The translations under genes and the position numbers were made by a program. Below are positions 1 to 10,002 of a DNA stretch of 64,000 nt, piece after piece (positions within the stretch are counted from its first letter, which is position 1; each line of letters begins with the position of its first letter). The stretch covers positions 1-64,000 of the forward strand of contig VCMS01000039.1 in assembly GCA_022539475.1 (NCBI GenBank). Direction: 5' to 3'. The notes beneath the pieces are model-generated. The model searched no databases and was not told the origin of the DNA. It saw only the letters and a list, made by a program, of their open reading frames with translations. This DNA is from Gracilaria domingensis (taxonomy: Eukaryota > Rhodophyta > Florideophyceae > Gracilariales > Gracilariaceae).

Positions 1-1
1 A

Positions 2-1011
2 CTCAGAGGTACGGAGTTTACAGTTCCGTCGGTCAAGAAGTGGCTGTTCCTTTCGGTCATCACAGACTGGTCAGATACGCCCGGCTTTCTGTGGTTCAAT
101 CCTCACTCAGGGCAGTTTCTCCCGATGCCGGTCAATGCTGCAGGAGCCCCTGCTATCGTTCAACGCCTGCTGCCTGAGTCCGCACGGCCGTTATGGAAGT
201 TCTCCGAGGTAGAGGATTTTTATCCGCTCGGTTTCATGGATCCTAACAAGCCGAGATCGAAGAGAATGTCGAGAGGGTTCCGTCCAAAGGTCTGGGCCGG
301 ATTCTACCCTCTGCTACATCCAAGGAGTCTGGGGTGCAGACTGATCCGATCGGTGCGGAAGAGAATGCTGCTCTCTTGCGATTGCAAGAGACCTGTCGCG
401 ATGCGGATGAGGGGGCCCCGACGTCGGTGCTGGATGCTTTGAACTGTGCCAAGAGGTGGATAACGCGGCTCGTCTTGGTGGAAAGATTTGTCCAAGTCGA
501 CTACGATGACCTTCTTGACGTCATCATCTTCATGACCGGTATGGCGCACGACCTGATAGATCGTTACACACAGGTATTTCACGACGTTCCGGTCGGTCCG
601 CACAGACTGAGGTTGGGAGAGTTGCTTCAGAGATAAAACCAGACCGCATCGGAGGTAAACCCTGCGCATCAACGAAGCCGCGAATGGTACAACAACGTCC
701 GTACAGCATTGAATTCTATTGCTCCAGATGTTCCGCTCGGCAGGGAAGCGTCGGCCGCGATGGCGGCGATAACTGCCGCCGGGTTACATCAACCCGCTGC
801 TACGAGTTCGGCACCGTTGGTGTCTCATGCGTCAATCTCGCAAGCTGTTCCGAGCGGTAGTTCTGCGCCGCCCGTACAGTCTGTCGCAGTTCTCCTGGCT
901 TTCAGCTCAGTTGGTATACCCGTTCCAGTGACTTCCGCGTCAACTACCGTACCAGCCGCGTCATCCCAGGTGCCTACAAGTAGTCATCCGACTGGTTTCC
1001 GCGCTGGTACC
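2..1011 (+). pseudogene. Antisense accessory ORF of Gypsy-B, broken (left part)
   Basis: The reading frame is open from base 2 to 442, then the protein-like sequence continues in another frame (about 304-636, ending in TAA) and again in a Ser/Ala/Pro/Val-rich stretch up to the insertion at 1011. The first part has a hydrophobic-aromatic stretch around bases 86-115 (PGFLWFNPHSG) that aligns with GVWVYYDPWER in the antisense ORF of Gypsy-A at about 3660-3693. It runs opposite to gag and pol. Frame changes indicate decay. I recognise no known domain and give no function. Confidence 0.5.
1007..1011. repeat. Target-site duplication GTACC, left copy
   Basis: Five bases directly before the TG of the left LTR of Gypsy-A, repeated at 13317-13321. 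A 5-bp duplication is usual for Ty3/gypsy integrases. Confidence 0.93.
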
Positions 1012-2001
1012 TGTAGAGCAAAACCCTGCGCTTGGCGCGATGGGGAATCTCCACTAGGATGTCAGTGTCCTACTCCCTGGATGAGATAGAAACAGCGGCA
1101 GAACCCTCTGTCCGTGCTCGAGTCGCGAGACAAGCCGGGTGTAAGACCGGAGACGGTGACTGGATATACCTACAGAGGTGAGATGCAAAGAACGGTGTAG
1201 ATCCAGAGGTGAAGTGTGATCCGAACCTGGAGAGATGGAGAAAAAGGGGACCGTGTCAACGGGGGGGGAAGCTCACGGTGCAACCCACCGGAGCGAAGCT
1301 ACGGACCGTGCCAACCGGCGGAAACAGGTCCGATAGCGGAGCGACGCACAAAGGCGTGCCAAAAATATACCCAACACTGGGGCGGAAGCAATACCTGAAC
1401 CAGGTGAACGGGTGACAACAACAGTCACGAAAGTGAACAACAAAATACGACGACAACAACAAGGGACCGATACGACGGTAGATATAACAAAGATTCCAGA
1501 GATGGCAAAATGCAAGCTTCCTAAGTGACCCTGAGGGGTAGTAGTGCCGAAACCAATCGTGGTTACTCTCCGAGGGGAGTGGTAAACCTACGTAGGCAGC
1601 TATCTACTATAGCCCGATCCTGAACAGGACGCGACTCAGTTGTCCATTTACTCGTCGGCTCCAGGGTGAGATCACCCGAGCATATATACTATTACTACTA
1701 CGGTATCTACAATGCACACCTCCCGAGGGTCATACACGTGGACGACCCACTGTCAGGGTGTGGGGTATTCCCCAACGGGCGTGGCACAAATATCTAACTA
1801 GCCAGCTCCACCACGTGGCCTACTATCACACCCACTAGGCACTTCCCATGCAGGGTCTACCTATTAAGGGTCCAACCAAACCATCCCAACAATACCCAAA
1901 ATTAACGGGAGTTTTCATAACTTAGCCACGTCACCGGCCATCGGTACCATCTCACTATGAGAACCGTGATGCATCCGATAGCGGAAAGCCGTTGCTCCAC
2001 A
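1012..2001 (-). repeat. Gypsy-A 3' LTR (990 bp)
   Basis: On the plus strand it reads TGTAGAGCAA ... TTGCTCCACA, imperfect terminal inverted repeats with TG/CA ends. A TATA-like run (TATATA on the minus strand near 1683-1690) would place U3 at 2001 to about 1655. A short stem-loop at 1134-1150 (CCGG arms around GTGTAAGA) recurs in other LTRs of the window. Confidence 0.93.
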
Positions 2002-2017
2002 TCTCCCCCTCCTTAGG
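2002..2017 (-). other. Polypurine tract of Gypsy-A
   Basis: On the element strand it reads CCTAAGGAGGGGGAGA and abuts the TG of the 3' LTR, the normal place for the plus-strand primer. The core CCTAAGGAGGGGGA occurs again twice inside pol (5822-5839 and 9011-9028). A short GCGCGA repeat follows at about 2021-2041. Confidence 0.85.
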
Positions 2018-2070
2018 TTCAAGCGCGAGCGCGAGCGCGACGGCGAAGTACCGTCATCGGGAGTATAAAT

Positions 2071-4125
2071 ATGACGTCCCCTCAGGGTTCTACCGACCAC
2101 TTGGTTCTTCCACGCAAGCGGCTTTCGCCTCCGACTTCGGATATAACTCCTCCTTCTCCTCCGATACCTCGGCGTTCGCTGCCAGTCTCAACTGCTTCTT
2201 CTCCTCCTTTAGCAGGAATGAATCCGAACCCGTTCCATACCAACCCGCTCCCGGGGAACTCGTCGTCAGCTCCGCAAGCGGCGTCTGAGGTGCCCTCGGG
2301 CAGTGCGTCACAACAAGGACATCCTCCTCAAGGCCCCTCCCAATACTTTGGTGGGTTTCAGTCAGCTCCTCTCCCTCAAGGGAATCCGTACGGTGGTCCG
2401 CTCAACCAACCCTACGCGGGGTACAACCATCTCGGATTCTTCCCTTCTCAAGCGCAAGCTCCGGTCCCGCAAGCGGTGGCTCCTTTCAGCTTCTACGAGG
2501 CGTATCCCCATCCGGGTGCTTCTCTTCCGATGCCTCCGGCTCCTCCAGTTGCTCCTACTCAGCAGGCTTTCGATCCTAACGCCATTGCTTGTAATGCCGA
2601 GCAGGCTGTCCCGTTGACGGTGAACCCCCGTGGGTGGATTAGTCGTGAGTCCCTCGTGAATCGGGATATACGCCGCGAGGGCCTTATCTTCTCCCGCGCG
2701 CCGTGGTTCCACCCGACAGCGGTTGCCGATGAGGCTCTCATCGATTCTTACGCCGTGAACGGAATGCTCCCAGGTGGGATCCCCCGAGATGCAGTACGCT
2801 CCCGCGAGTGGCGAACCCGCATTGCGGTAGAACCTCACTTGCTCCGATGTGAACGCGGGGAGTCCCTTGACTAAGCGCGTGGGGAGATGGCTCGTTTGGC
2901 TTACTCCAGGGTTGGAAGGTTGCGATATGATCATCCGATTCCGGCAGAATTCGACTTCGACGTGTCGCACTATCGTACCTACGGGGAGGTTTCATATGGC
3001 AACGCGTTGGCGGAGTTTCCGGAAGCGGAGCATCGGTATCACTTGGGTGAAGTGGATCCTGATATCCTCCTGTGGAGTCGTCCCTTGCTGAGGGCAGAGT
3101 TCCGATACCTGTCACGGAGTAGGCGTCACAACCGTGATCTCTATGATTTCGAGAGGCGGGTCCGGTTTGAGCGGAATGCGCGCTCCCGTCGGGGACTTCT
3201 GATTCCGTATCCAAATTTGGAGGTCGATCGTTTGCGCTTCGATGCCTTACCGTCCCGATACGTGGGCCCTCCATCGTGGTGGAGTCGGGTAGAGGTCCCT
3301 GCGGGGTGTTTTGCTGAACTCCCGCCGAGCATCTACTATATCGGCTGGCGGTTGATAGACAATCTCGACTCGGGCTATTGGTCGTTGGTACTCGCCGAGT
3401 GGGGTGCCCGCGTCGCGGTTCACCTCCTGTGGGATGTCTATGATCACTTCCGCTTGTGGTATCTTCCTCCAGATTTGAGGTGGCTCCTTCGAAGGATTGA
3501 TCTTTACCCCTTGGGTTCCGAGGCTAACCAGGAAGAGGTTGGGGAGTTGTTGGATGTAATCGACAGGGTCGATTGGGACCGAGTTCCGGTAGCTTGGCAG
3601 CCTGACAGGCGACAGCGTTTTCGCGACCGATCACCGGGGCGAATTTCCACCCGTTCCGGGGTCTGGGTGTACTACGACCCGTGGGAGCGCCAGCTCATCT
3701 CTCAAGAGCAAGCGAACGCGATGGCCGCACTTCCCCGCGCTATGCCGGTAGGTCACCCAGTTGGGTTTGTGTTCCCTGAGGACTATGCCGTGCCCTCGGA
3801 TGTCCCTGATCCAATGGTGGATAATGATGAGATCGCCGTCGTTGCCGGAACAGGCCAACTCACTGGCATTCCGAATACGGACCCGAACGCAACTGCGGTC
3901 CCAACGGAGGGCGCTCCTGCCCCTGAGGGATGGTCCTTGATAGCTCCCACCGCACAACCGGCAAATTGGGCCGGAAGCGTGGCTTCCCTTCGGGCCGATC
4001 TCAAGGCTCATGGCGTGCCAATCCCTCCGGGCGTGAACACCATCGCAGGGCTAGCTGCCCTCGCGAGCGAGTACTTCTCACAGAATCCCAACGCGGGAAG
4101 CGGGGCTCCTCCGACCAGCGGCTAA
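2071..4125 (+). CDS. Antisense ORF of Gypsy-A (about 684 codons, one in-frame stop)
   Basis: Starts with ATG at 2071 and runs on the strand opposite gag-pol to TAA at 4123-4125. One in-frame TAA at 2872-2874 splits it into 267 codons and a second part whose first ATG is at 2887 (412 residues). The first part is Pro/Ser/Gln-rich and looks disordered; the second is rich in Arg, Trp and Tyr in its first half (many WY, LW, RW pairs) and Ala/Pro-rich at the end. No known domain is recognised. A related, decayed ORF is in Gypsy-B in the same place and orientation, so it is an old property of this lineage rather than chance. Some plant gypsy elements also carry antisense ORFs in this position. A TATAAAT string lies just before the ATG, too close to be its promoter. 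Confidence 0.7.
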
Positions 4126-4558
4126 ACCTTATAGAGGTCTTACTCTCCCCACCATAGTATCTTGAGGTAGTACTGAGTAAAGCCAGCTAGTGGCGCCTTC
4201 TTCTTAGCCCTTTTAGGGATTCTTCTCGGCAACGAGCTTCTGCTTCATCTCCTTCTTCATCTTCCTTCTTCAGGACCTTCTCCTTCTTCCTTCCATAGGA
4301 TTCTCAGCATCCTTCTTCTCTTCCATTCCATGGCTTCTCGGCGTAGATATCTTCTTTCTCCTTTTTAGGCATTTTCTACTTTTCCGCAATGCGGCATTGT
4401 CCCGATAATTCGGTGGTTACTACTACTAACACTTCTCTCCTATTATACAGAGGATCTCTTCCTACTTCTTGACTTCATCTTCTCTTCTCGAGCGTCACTC
4501 TTCTCTTCTTCAAACCGCAGAGCGGGCACGAGAACTGTAAACTGCACCAGTTAACGGG
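4126..4558. other. Non-coding pyrimidine-rich spacer of Gypsy-A
   Basis: Between the antisense ORF and the chromodomain ORF. It is dominated by TTC/CTTCT runs (4195-4510) on the plus strand, meaning long GA-rich purine stretches on the element strand. I see no gene. Confidence 0.6.
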
Positions 4559-4807
4559 CTACCCCACCATCGCATTGTCCAACGTTGGAGGCAATGGTGT
4601 CCGAGACCGGCGATGATACGACAACACCTTGGACCTAGGGAGGTGTTCAATTGGCTCCCAAGTGTCCTCCTCTGAGGAATAGCCGTACCAACGGACTCTA
4701 TACAGTAGCTTCCCTTCGGGGCTTTTCTCGTGTTCCACGATACGATCTACCACGAATTCCTGTGGGTATACGCCATCCTTGGCATCTCTTGGTGCTTCTC
4801 CCGACAT
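4559..4807 (-). CDS. Stand-alone chromodomain ORF of Gypsy-A (82 aa)
   Basis: From ATG at 4807 the product has a chromodomain: FVVDRIVEHE, then LLYRVRWYGY, then EEDTWEP and a final helix (HLPRSKVLSYHRR). In chromoviruses this domain reads histone marks and steers integration, and it is normally the C-terminus of integrase. Here it is about 700 bp downstream of the pol stop, in an ORF of its own; the frame is open upstream to about 4939. In Gypsy-B a chromodomain is fused directly to the integrase. A spliced or frameshifted pol-chromodomain product is possible: a CCCACAG 3'-splice-like site stands just before the domain at about 4758-4764. Confidence 0.72.
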   Translation of the reverse strand: MSGEAPRDAKDGVYPQEFVVDRIVEHEKSPEGKLLYRVRWYGYSSEEDTWEPIEHLPRSKVLSYHRRSRTPLPPTLDNAMVG

Positions 4808-5511
4808 TGGGCAGTGATGTCCAGTGGTACCCACGCGGGTTAGTGGTCCTTGGAGGCGTTGAACCGATCTTCGGGGCGGTGGACAGGTGGACTTCGGTCT
4901 TCTCAAGCTGTCCTGACGGAGTGCGCTAACTCCCGACACGGGCGTACAATTGCCTCACAAGTGAGTTCAACCGAAAACTCTCGATCTCCGGAGTCCGGCG
5001 AGCTCCTTTCTTTCCCAAACGGGCGGCCTACCGACGAACGGTAGCGTCCGTTTTGCGGAACCACTTTCACTTTGGTCGCAGAAGAGCCGTTGCGACGGAG
5101 AAGTAGCCTACAGCACTCCCTGCGCAGGGCGGGGGAACGCTGGGCCACGGCACATATCCGGCCGTGCACTCCATTTTCATTGGATGGTGGCGCGCGCGTG
5201 TGTGCCACACATCCCGTGAACGGTATCTACAGTGTCAGTTTCCGACAAGCGGTCGCTAAGCGGCGGGCACCACTCTCCAGCAATGGCATGGGATTACAGT
5301 ATTCAATCTCGAATCTCCCGCCATAGGGCTGCGCATGCGCACTGCGCGCGGTGCCATTTACCGTAATTCCGGGTCCGACGCACTATAGCGTTCCGTCTGC
5401 TAAGCAGCGCCCTTCATGGGACTTCTCCACTTCCCGACCAAGGCTTTCCAGCACAATCCACAAGGATTCTTTTCTTCTTAACTCTCCCACTGCGGGCCAT
5501 TCCCAGGTGGG
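4808..5511. other. Spacer between the chromodomain ORF and pol in Gypsy-A
   Basis: No convincing coding sequence; frames here are open for at most about 100 codons and do not resemble known proteins. Could be an intron or a 3' untranslated part of the pol message. Confidence 0.5.
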
Positions 5512-8500
5512 CTATGCGTCACTTTCCATGCCGCTTCGTCCCGCGAAGGGGTCAGCGGATACTGCACGTTCGCGCGAGCGAGTTACAGCGCGTTCCAGCG
5601 ACTTGGATTGCATCCCAACGGGGCCACTAACATCCTTAGCAGCACCACTCGCAGCAGGGGATTCTTCACTTCTTCTGACTTCGTTCCTCGCCGAGGTTTC
5701 GGAATCACGCGACGTAGCGCCAGCGCGATCGTTCCCAGCGGGGGATTCCATCTCACTCTGAGACTCAGCACCTCGGGTAGGTCCAGCGGATGCCGGAGCA
5801 ACCGGAGCGCGATTTACACTGTCCTCCCCCTCCTTAGGGTGCGATACGGCTTCCGCATTTCGCGCCAATACCGTAGACGAGGGGTGAACCTCATGTAACT
5901 CAGTAGAGGGTGTAGGTGTAACCCGTGAGAGTCCGGGGTTATCCTTGAGCAACTCTGTTGTTTCAGGCAAGTCAGCGAGACCGCGCTGCGGGTGGGGCAA
6001 AACTGATGGATGGTTTGCTGCAGTACCCGTCTGTTCGGTAACTTGATGCGACGATGGACCGCTTCCGGTATCCGGCGCGGCGATAACTTCCTGTATAGGG
6101 CTCGGTGCGCGATATACTCGATCTCGCGATACCCGCTCGCGCTGATTATCGATATCAAGCACGACGGTAGTCTCCTGTATGGATACAACCCGATAGGGGC
6201 CACTGGCGATTGGAGAGAGCTTATGGCGCTTCTCCTTCTCAGGATTGTAGTACTCCTTCCTGAGGAACACATAATCACCAACCCGAAGCTGCGGTAGCGG
6301 CCTACGGATTCGGCTATCGAAATTGCGCTTGTAGGCGAGTTGAGCTTTCTCCATAGAGCGCTTAGCAATAGGCACCATCGTGGTTAACCATTTCTTCCAC
6401 GCTTCGCGGTGTAGCCTCGGTGTCGAGTACTCGTCCATGGTTGGCTGTGCCTCAATGGCAAGAGGAGGTGGTCTCTTTGACAGGACTAACTCGAAAGGGG
6501 ATAACGACGTTACCCGATGTACCTGGGTGTTGTACGCGTATGTAATGGCGTCTGTGTACAAATCCCAAGTCTTGGGGTGTTCCGCAACGTAGGATCTCAA
6601 TGCACCAAGAATGGTTCGATTAAATCTCTCTGCCTGACCATTAGTTTGGGGGTGATACGTTGTTGTGAACAGGTTCCTAATGTCGAGGATGCGACAAACG
6701 TCTTGGAAGAATTTCGACGTGAACTGGGAGCCGTTGTCGGAGAGCACGTGTACTGGTGGTCCATAGACAAAGACCCAGTGGGTAACAAACGCCTGAGCCA
6801 CAGCAGCAGCAGTTATCCGCTTGAGCGGCACAGTCCGTACCAGCTTTGAGAAGCGATCGGTGATCACCAAGAGGTATTGATTCCCTTGCGAGGTTTTGAT
6901 CAATTCGCCAAGAATGTCAATGGCGACAGACTCTAGCGGCGCCCTTGCAGGGAATAACTTCAACTTCTTTGAATGCTTCCTCAGCTTGATGTCGTTTTTG
7001 GCACATTCCTGACAGGATCGACGTACTGCATAGCAGTCGAATGCCATTGCAGGCCAGTAAAAATCCTTTCTCAATGTGAGATACAACTTTCTTCCTCCCG
7101 GATGGGCTCCCAACTTCACATAGTGAGAGAGGTGAAGAACCCGACTCTGTAAGGAGTGCGGCACCACTATTTGTGGGTTCGGTGACACCTTTCTTATTAA
7201 GTAGCCTTGATTATTCACCTGAAAGGGCAAGTGGTATCCACCGTTCAGACAGGCTCGTACCTGTGTACAGAAGGGGTCCATCTGCTGTTCCCGTATCATC
7301 TCCTCGGGCGTGATGGGTATAAATGACCCGGTACCCGGTTCAGTGGGTCGTGTGACAAGTATATCGTCACAAACGTCATCCGTCACAATTTCCATACTCC
7401 CCTCGAGGTCGCCAACCATAAAACATGGGATTTCGTCGTCCTCGGTAGGCTCGGCTTCAGCTGATGTGCCCAAACGGGATAGGGCGTCCGCCTGGAGGTT
7501 AAGGGAGCCTTTCTTGTACACTACTTCGAAGTCGAATTCCGACAGTCGGAGTCTCCACCGCATCAGGCGTCCCGATGGTTCGGAGATTTCCATCAGCCAG
7601 CGAAGGCATTTGTGGTCGGTGTGTACACGAAAGTGGGTCCCCATCAAATATGGTCTTAGTGTCGACAATGCCCAGACTACGGCAAGACATTCCTTCTCGG
7701 AAACTGAGTAATTCCGCTCATGGACGTTTAGCGATCTCGACCAGTACCCAATAGGGTGTCGTTCCCCGGTCTCATCGGTTTGAAACAAACCGCACCCAAC
7801 CTGGTTTGCGCCAGCGTCAGTGTCGACCTCATAGGGTAGCCCAGGTTTGGGGAGAGCCAGAATTGGCGGAGACGTCACGGCTTCAACCAATGCCGCGAAC
7901 GCGGAGGCCTCTTCGCCTCCAAAGGGGTGCAATTCAACAGGTTTTCCTTTCGTAAGGAGCTTTTTCAACGGTGAAGCAATGTCCGCGAAGTTCGGAACGA
8001 AACGTCGGTATACGTTACACAGTCCTAAGAAGGATCGCAGCTCTGTTTGAGTTCTCGGGTGTTTCGCCTCCTTCAAGGATTTGACCCGCACTTCATCGAC
8101 TGAAAGCTTTCCGGGACGGATTATGTGACCCAGATACTTGACCGATTCGGTGAAGAACTCGCACTTCTTGAGTTTCAATGTTATCCCTGCGTCACGCAGT
8201 ACTCTCATAACGTCCCGCACATGGGTCAGATGATCATCCAGATTGTTGGAAAAAAAGACGATATCGTCCAGATACACCAAACATGTGGTCCACTTAAATC
8301 GCGCCAGTAGGATATCGACCGCACGCTGGAATGTAGCGGGTGCATTAGTTAACCCAAAGGGGATTCTCCGGAAACGGTATAGGCCTTGATGGCATACGAA
8401 CGCCGTCTTATCCCGGTCTTTCTCCCTAATGGGAACCTGCCAGTATCCCCAGTTAGCGTCAAGGGTGGTGAACACGTTCGCGCTCCCAAGAGAATCGATA

Positions 8501-10002
8501 TATTCGTCCATCCGGGGTATCGGATATACATCTTTCACTGTCACCGCATTCAACTTTCGGTAATCGATACAAAATCTCCAAGATCCATCCGGTTTCGGAA
8601 CTAGCACTACTGGTGACGCCCAAGGGGATTGAGCGGCCTCAATAACGCCAGCCCACAACATCTTCTCAACTTGAGACTTCTCTTCCTCCCGAGACTTCGG
8701 TCCGGCCCGATAGGGGTGTTGTGCAATCGGCCGAGTGTTCGGAAGTAAGTCAATGCAATGCTCAGTTATTCCAATCGTTCCTAGAGTTCCGTCCCACATG
8801 GGAGTGAATTCCCGCAGCATCTCGCGAAGCTTCTCCCGATGGGATTCCGGTACATGCTCCAAATCAAGCTTCATCAATTTCTCAACAGGATCCTTCAAAT
8901 CACTGCCAGGTGGCACAGGACTAACCTCTAGAGGTCTCGGATTGTCTGAACCCGAGTCTTCTTGGGCTTCTTCCGTATTCACGGCTTCAACAACTTGCGG
9001 TTCGGCGCTCTCTTCCCCCTCCTTAGGGTCAGACACTCCGAGAACCTTGTCGATAGGTATTTTCGTCGGAACGACCGCAGTCGGGTGTGGCAGCACAGTA
9101 CCAATTACTTGGTTCTTTACCAGCCACTGAGTGGATTTTCCCAAGTTGGCGACCATGACCTTGAAGGGTTGATCTGGTTGGATAGTGACCACTCCATTAG
9201 CGAGAGCGATTTGGCGCTGTTCATATAAAGCCGGTAACGGTTGTATCGTGTGGAGGCCCCATTGTTTGGTGTTGACGTCGACCCATACCTGGGATTCTGG
9301 GGGCAACTGCACGGACTTCGTGACGTGTAGTTTTGTCGACCCCATGCCATCGTTGGAGGCTTGTTGCGCGGCCGGCAGCGGTACGTGCTTCCGCGTAGCG
9401 GCTCGCAACGGTTTCCGAACAGTCGGCAGTATCGACCCGTCTTCCATTTCCACTTGGCGTTTCCGCGGACGGATGGCTTCCACGAACCGATCGCAGAAGT
9501 CACAACCGAAAATAATCGGTGCAGCCAATGAGTCACAGACGACAAAATCAAGTTGTACCAAACAATTTCCTAATCGTACAAGGAGTGTAATATAACCAGC
9601 CGTTCTCAACGGATTATTGTTCGCATCGGCGAGATTTAGAGCAGGGCCGAAACGGATTGTCTCCCGAAGAGTGGGCGGGATTAGCTTCTTGTTGATCAAG
9701 TTGGGGGCAGCTCCTGTATCCAGGACAGCTAATTGCCTAACCATGAATTGGGTGGACAGGCCAAGGTCGGCATACACCTTGTAGTTCCTCTTAGCCATTA
9801 CCAGGATTCTATATGGGGCACGGGAATTTCGGGACCGTACCCACGGGCGACGAAGAACACCACAGTGTTTCGAATCCACGTCAGTGGCAGCCATCTTCCT
9901 TGTTAGGATTCTAACAGCCGGGGAGTGAAGCGGAGGCGCCTCGGGCGTCTTCAGCTTCGGCTCAGAAGACGCCCCTCCCGTTGGGGAGACTCCCAAGTCT
10001 AG
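5512..10002 (-). CDS. pol: Gypsy-A Pol polyprotein (protease, RT, RNase H, integrase)
   Basis: About 1,495 residues, entered by -1 frameshift from gag. Numbering from 9996: aspartic protease DTGA at 93-96; reverse transcriptase with LDANWGYWQ around 513 and catalytic YLDD at 575-578; RNase H with VDTDAG around 725 and ADALS around 838; integrase zinc finger H958, H965, C995, C998 (HX6HX29CX2C) and catalytic D1027, D1087, E1123 (DX35E). A GPY-type motif (ASGPYRVV) follows, then a disordered Ser/Pro/Glu-rich tail of roughly 200 residues without a chromodomain. All catalytic residues are present and the frame is unbroken, so the element may be competent. The tail between GPY and the stop holds a repeat of the polypurine motif. 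Confidence 0.96.
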   Translation of the reverse strand, partial: LDLGVSPTGGASSEPKLKTPEAPPLHSPAVRILTRKMAATDVDSKHCGVLRRPWVRSRNSRAPYRILVMAKRNYKVYADLGLSTQFMVRQLAVLDTGAAPNLINKKLIPPTLRETIRFGPALNLADANNNPLRTAGYITLLVRLGNCLVQLDFVVCDSLAAPIIFGCDFCDRFVEAIRPRKRQVEMEDGSILPTVRKPLRAATRKHVPLPAAQQASNDGMGSTKLHVTKSVQLPPESQVWVDVNTKQWGLHTIQPLPALYEQRQIALANGVVTIQPDQPFKVMVANLGKSTQWLVKNQVIGTVLPHPTAVVPTKIPIDKVLGVSDPKEGEESAEPQVVEAVNTEEAQEDSGSDNPRPLEVSPVPPGSDLKDPVEKLMKLDLEHVPESHREKLREMLREFTPMWDGTLGTIGITEHCIDLLPNTRPIAQHPYRAGPKSREEEKSQVEKMLWAGVIEAAQSPWASPVVLVPKPDGSWRFCIDYRKLNAVTVKDVYPIPRMDEYIDSLGSANVFTTLDANWGYWQVPIREKDRDKTAFVCHQGLYRFRRIPFGLTNAPATFQRAVDILLARFKWTTCLVYLDDIVFFSNNLDDHLTHVRDVMRVLRDAGITLKLKKCEFFTESVKYLGHIIRPGKLSVDEVRVKSLKEAKHPRTQTELRSFLGLCNVYRRFVPNFADIASPLKKLLTKGKPVELHPFGGEEASAFAALVEAVTSPPILALPKPGLPYEVDTDAGANQVGCGLFQTDETGERHPIGYWSRSLNVHERNYSVSEKECLAVVWALSTLRPYLMGTHFRVHTDHKCLRWLMEISEPSGRLMRWRLRLSEFDFEVVYKKGSLNLQADALSRLGTSAEAEPTEDDEIPCFMVGDLEGSMEIVTDDVCDDILVTRPTEPGTGSFIPITPEEMIREQQMDPFCTQVRACLNGGYHLPFQVNNQGYLIRKVSPNPQIVVPHSLQSRVLHLSHYVKLGAHPGGRKLYLTLRKDFYWPAMAFDCYAVRRSCQECAKNDIKLRKHSKKLKLFPARAPLESVAIDILGELIKTSQGNQYLLVITDRFSKLVRTVPLKRITAAAVAQAFVTHWVFVYGPPVHVLSDNGSQFTSKFFQDVCRILDIRNLFTTTYHPQTNGQAERFNRTILGALRSYVAEHPKTWDLYTDAITYAYNTQVHRVTSLSPFELVLSKRPPPLAIEAQPTMDEYSTPRLHREAWKKWLTTMVPIAKRSMEKAQLAYKRNFDSRIRRPLPQLRVGDYVFLRKEYYNPEKEKRHKLSPIASGPYRVVSIQETTVVLDIDNQRERVSRDRVYRAPSPIQEVIAAPDTGSGPSSHQVTEQTGTAANHPSVLPHPQRGLADLPETTELLKDNPGLSRVTPTPSTELHEVHPSSTVLARNAEAVSHPKEGEDSVNRAPVAPASAGPTRGAESQSEMESPAGNDRAGATSRDSETSARNEVRRSEESPAASGAAKDVSGPVGMQSKSLERAVTRSRERAVSADPFAGRSGMESDA
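5822..5839 (-). other. Internal copy of the polypurine tract (3' end of pol)
   Basis: Plus strand TCCTCCCCCTCCTTAGGG; the element strand carries the same CCTAAGGAGGGGGA core as the true PPT at 2002. It lies in the coding region (PKEGED). It could serve as a second plus-strand primer, as central PPTs do in lentiviruses; this role is inferred only. Confidence 0.5.
9011..9028 (-). other. Internal copy of the polypurine tract (between protease and RT)
   Basis: Plus strand TCTTCCCCCTCCTTAGGG, coding for PKEGEE at residues 324-329 of Pol. Gypsy-B has a similar purine run at the matching place (18493-18505, plus strand CCCCCATCCTTAG), which argues for retention. Confidence 0.5.

Larger units (their letters stand above)
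1..1011 (-). mobile_element. Gypsy-B retrotransposon, left segment (interrupted by Gypsy-A)
   Basis: This is the part of an older Ty3/gypsy element left of the Gypsy-A insertion; the rest continues at 13322. It is assigned to Gypsy-B because the target duplication GTACC joins the two flanks, and because a plus-strand ORF here resembles in order and pattern the antisense ORF of Gypsy-A (a Gly-aromatic-rich stretch followed by an Ala/Pro-rich one). The 3' LTR of Gypsy-B must lie left of base 1. The assignment by flanks is firm; the protein resemblance is by eye. Confidence 0.75.

Noticed and set aside
2872-2887. Two separate antisense genes in Gypsy-A
   Set aside because: Both parts are in the same frame with only one stop between; a single ORF with a nonsense change or readthrough is simpler.
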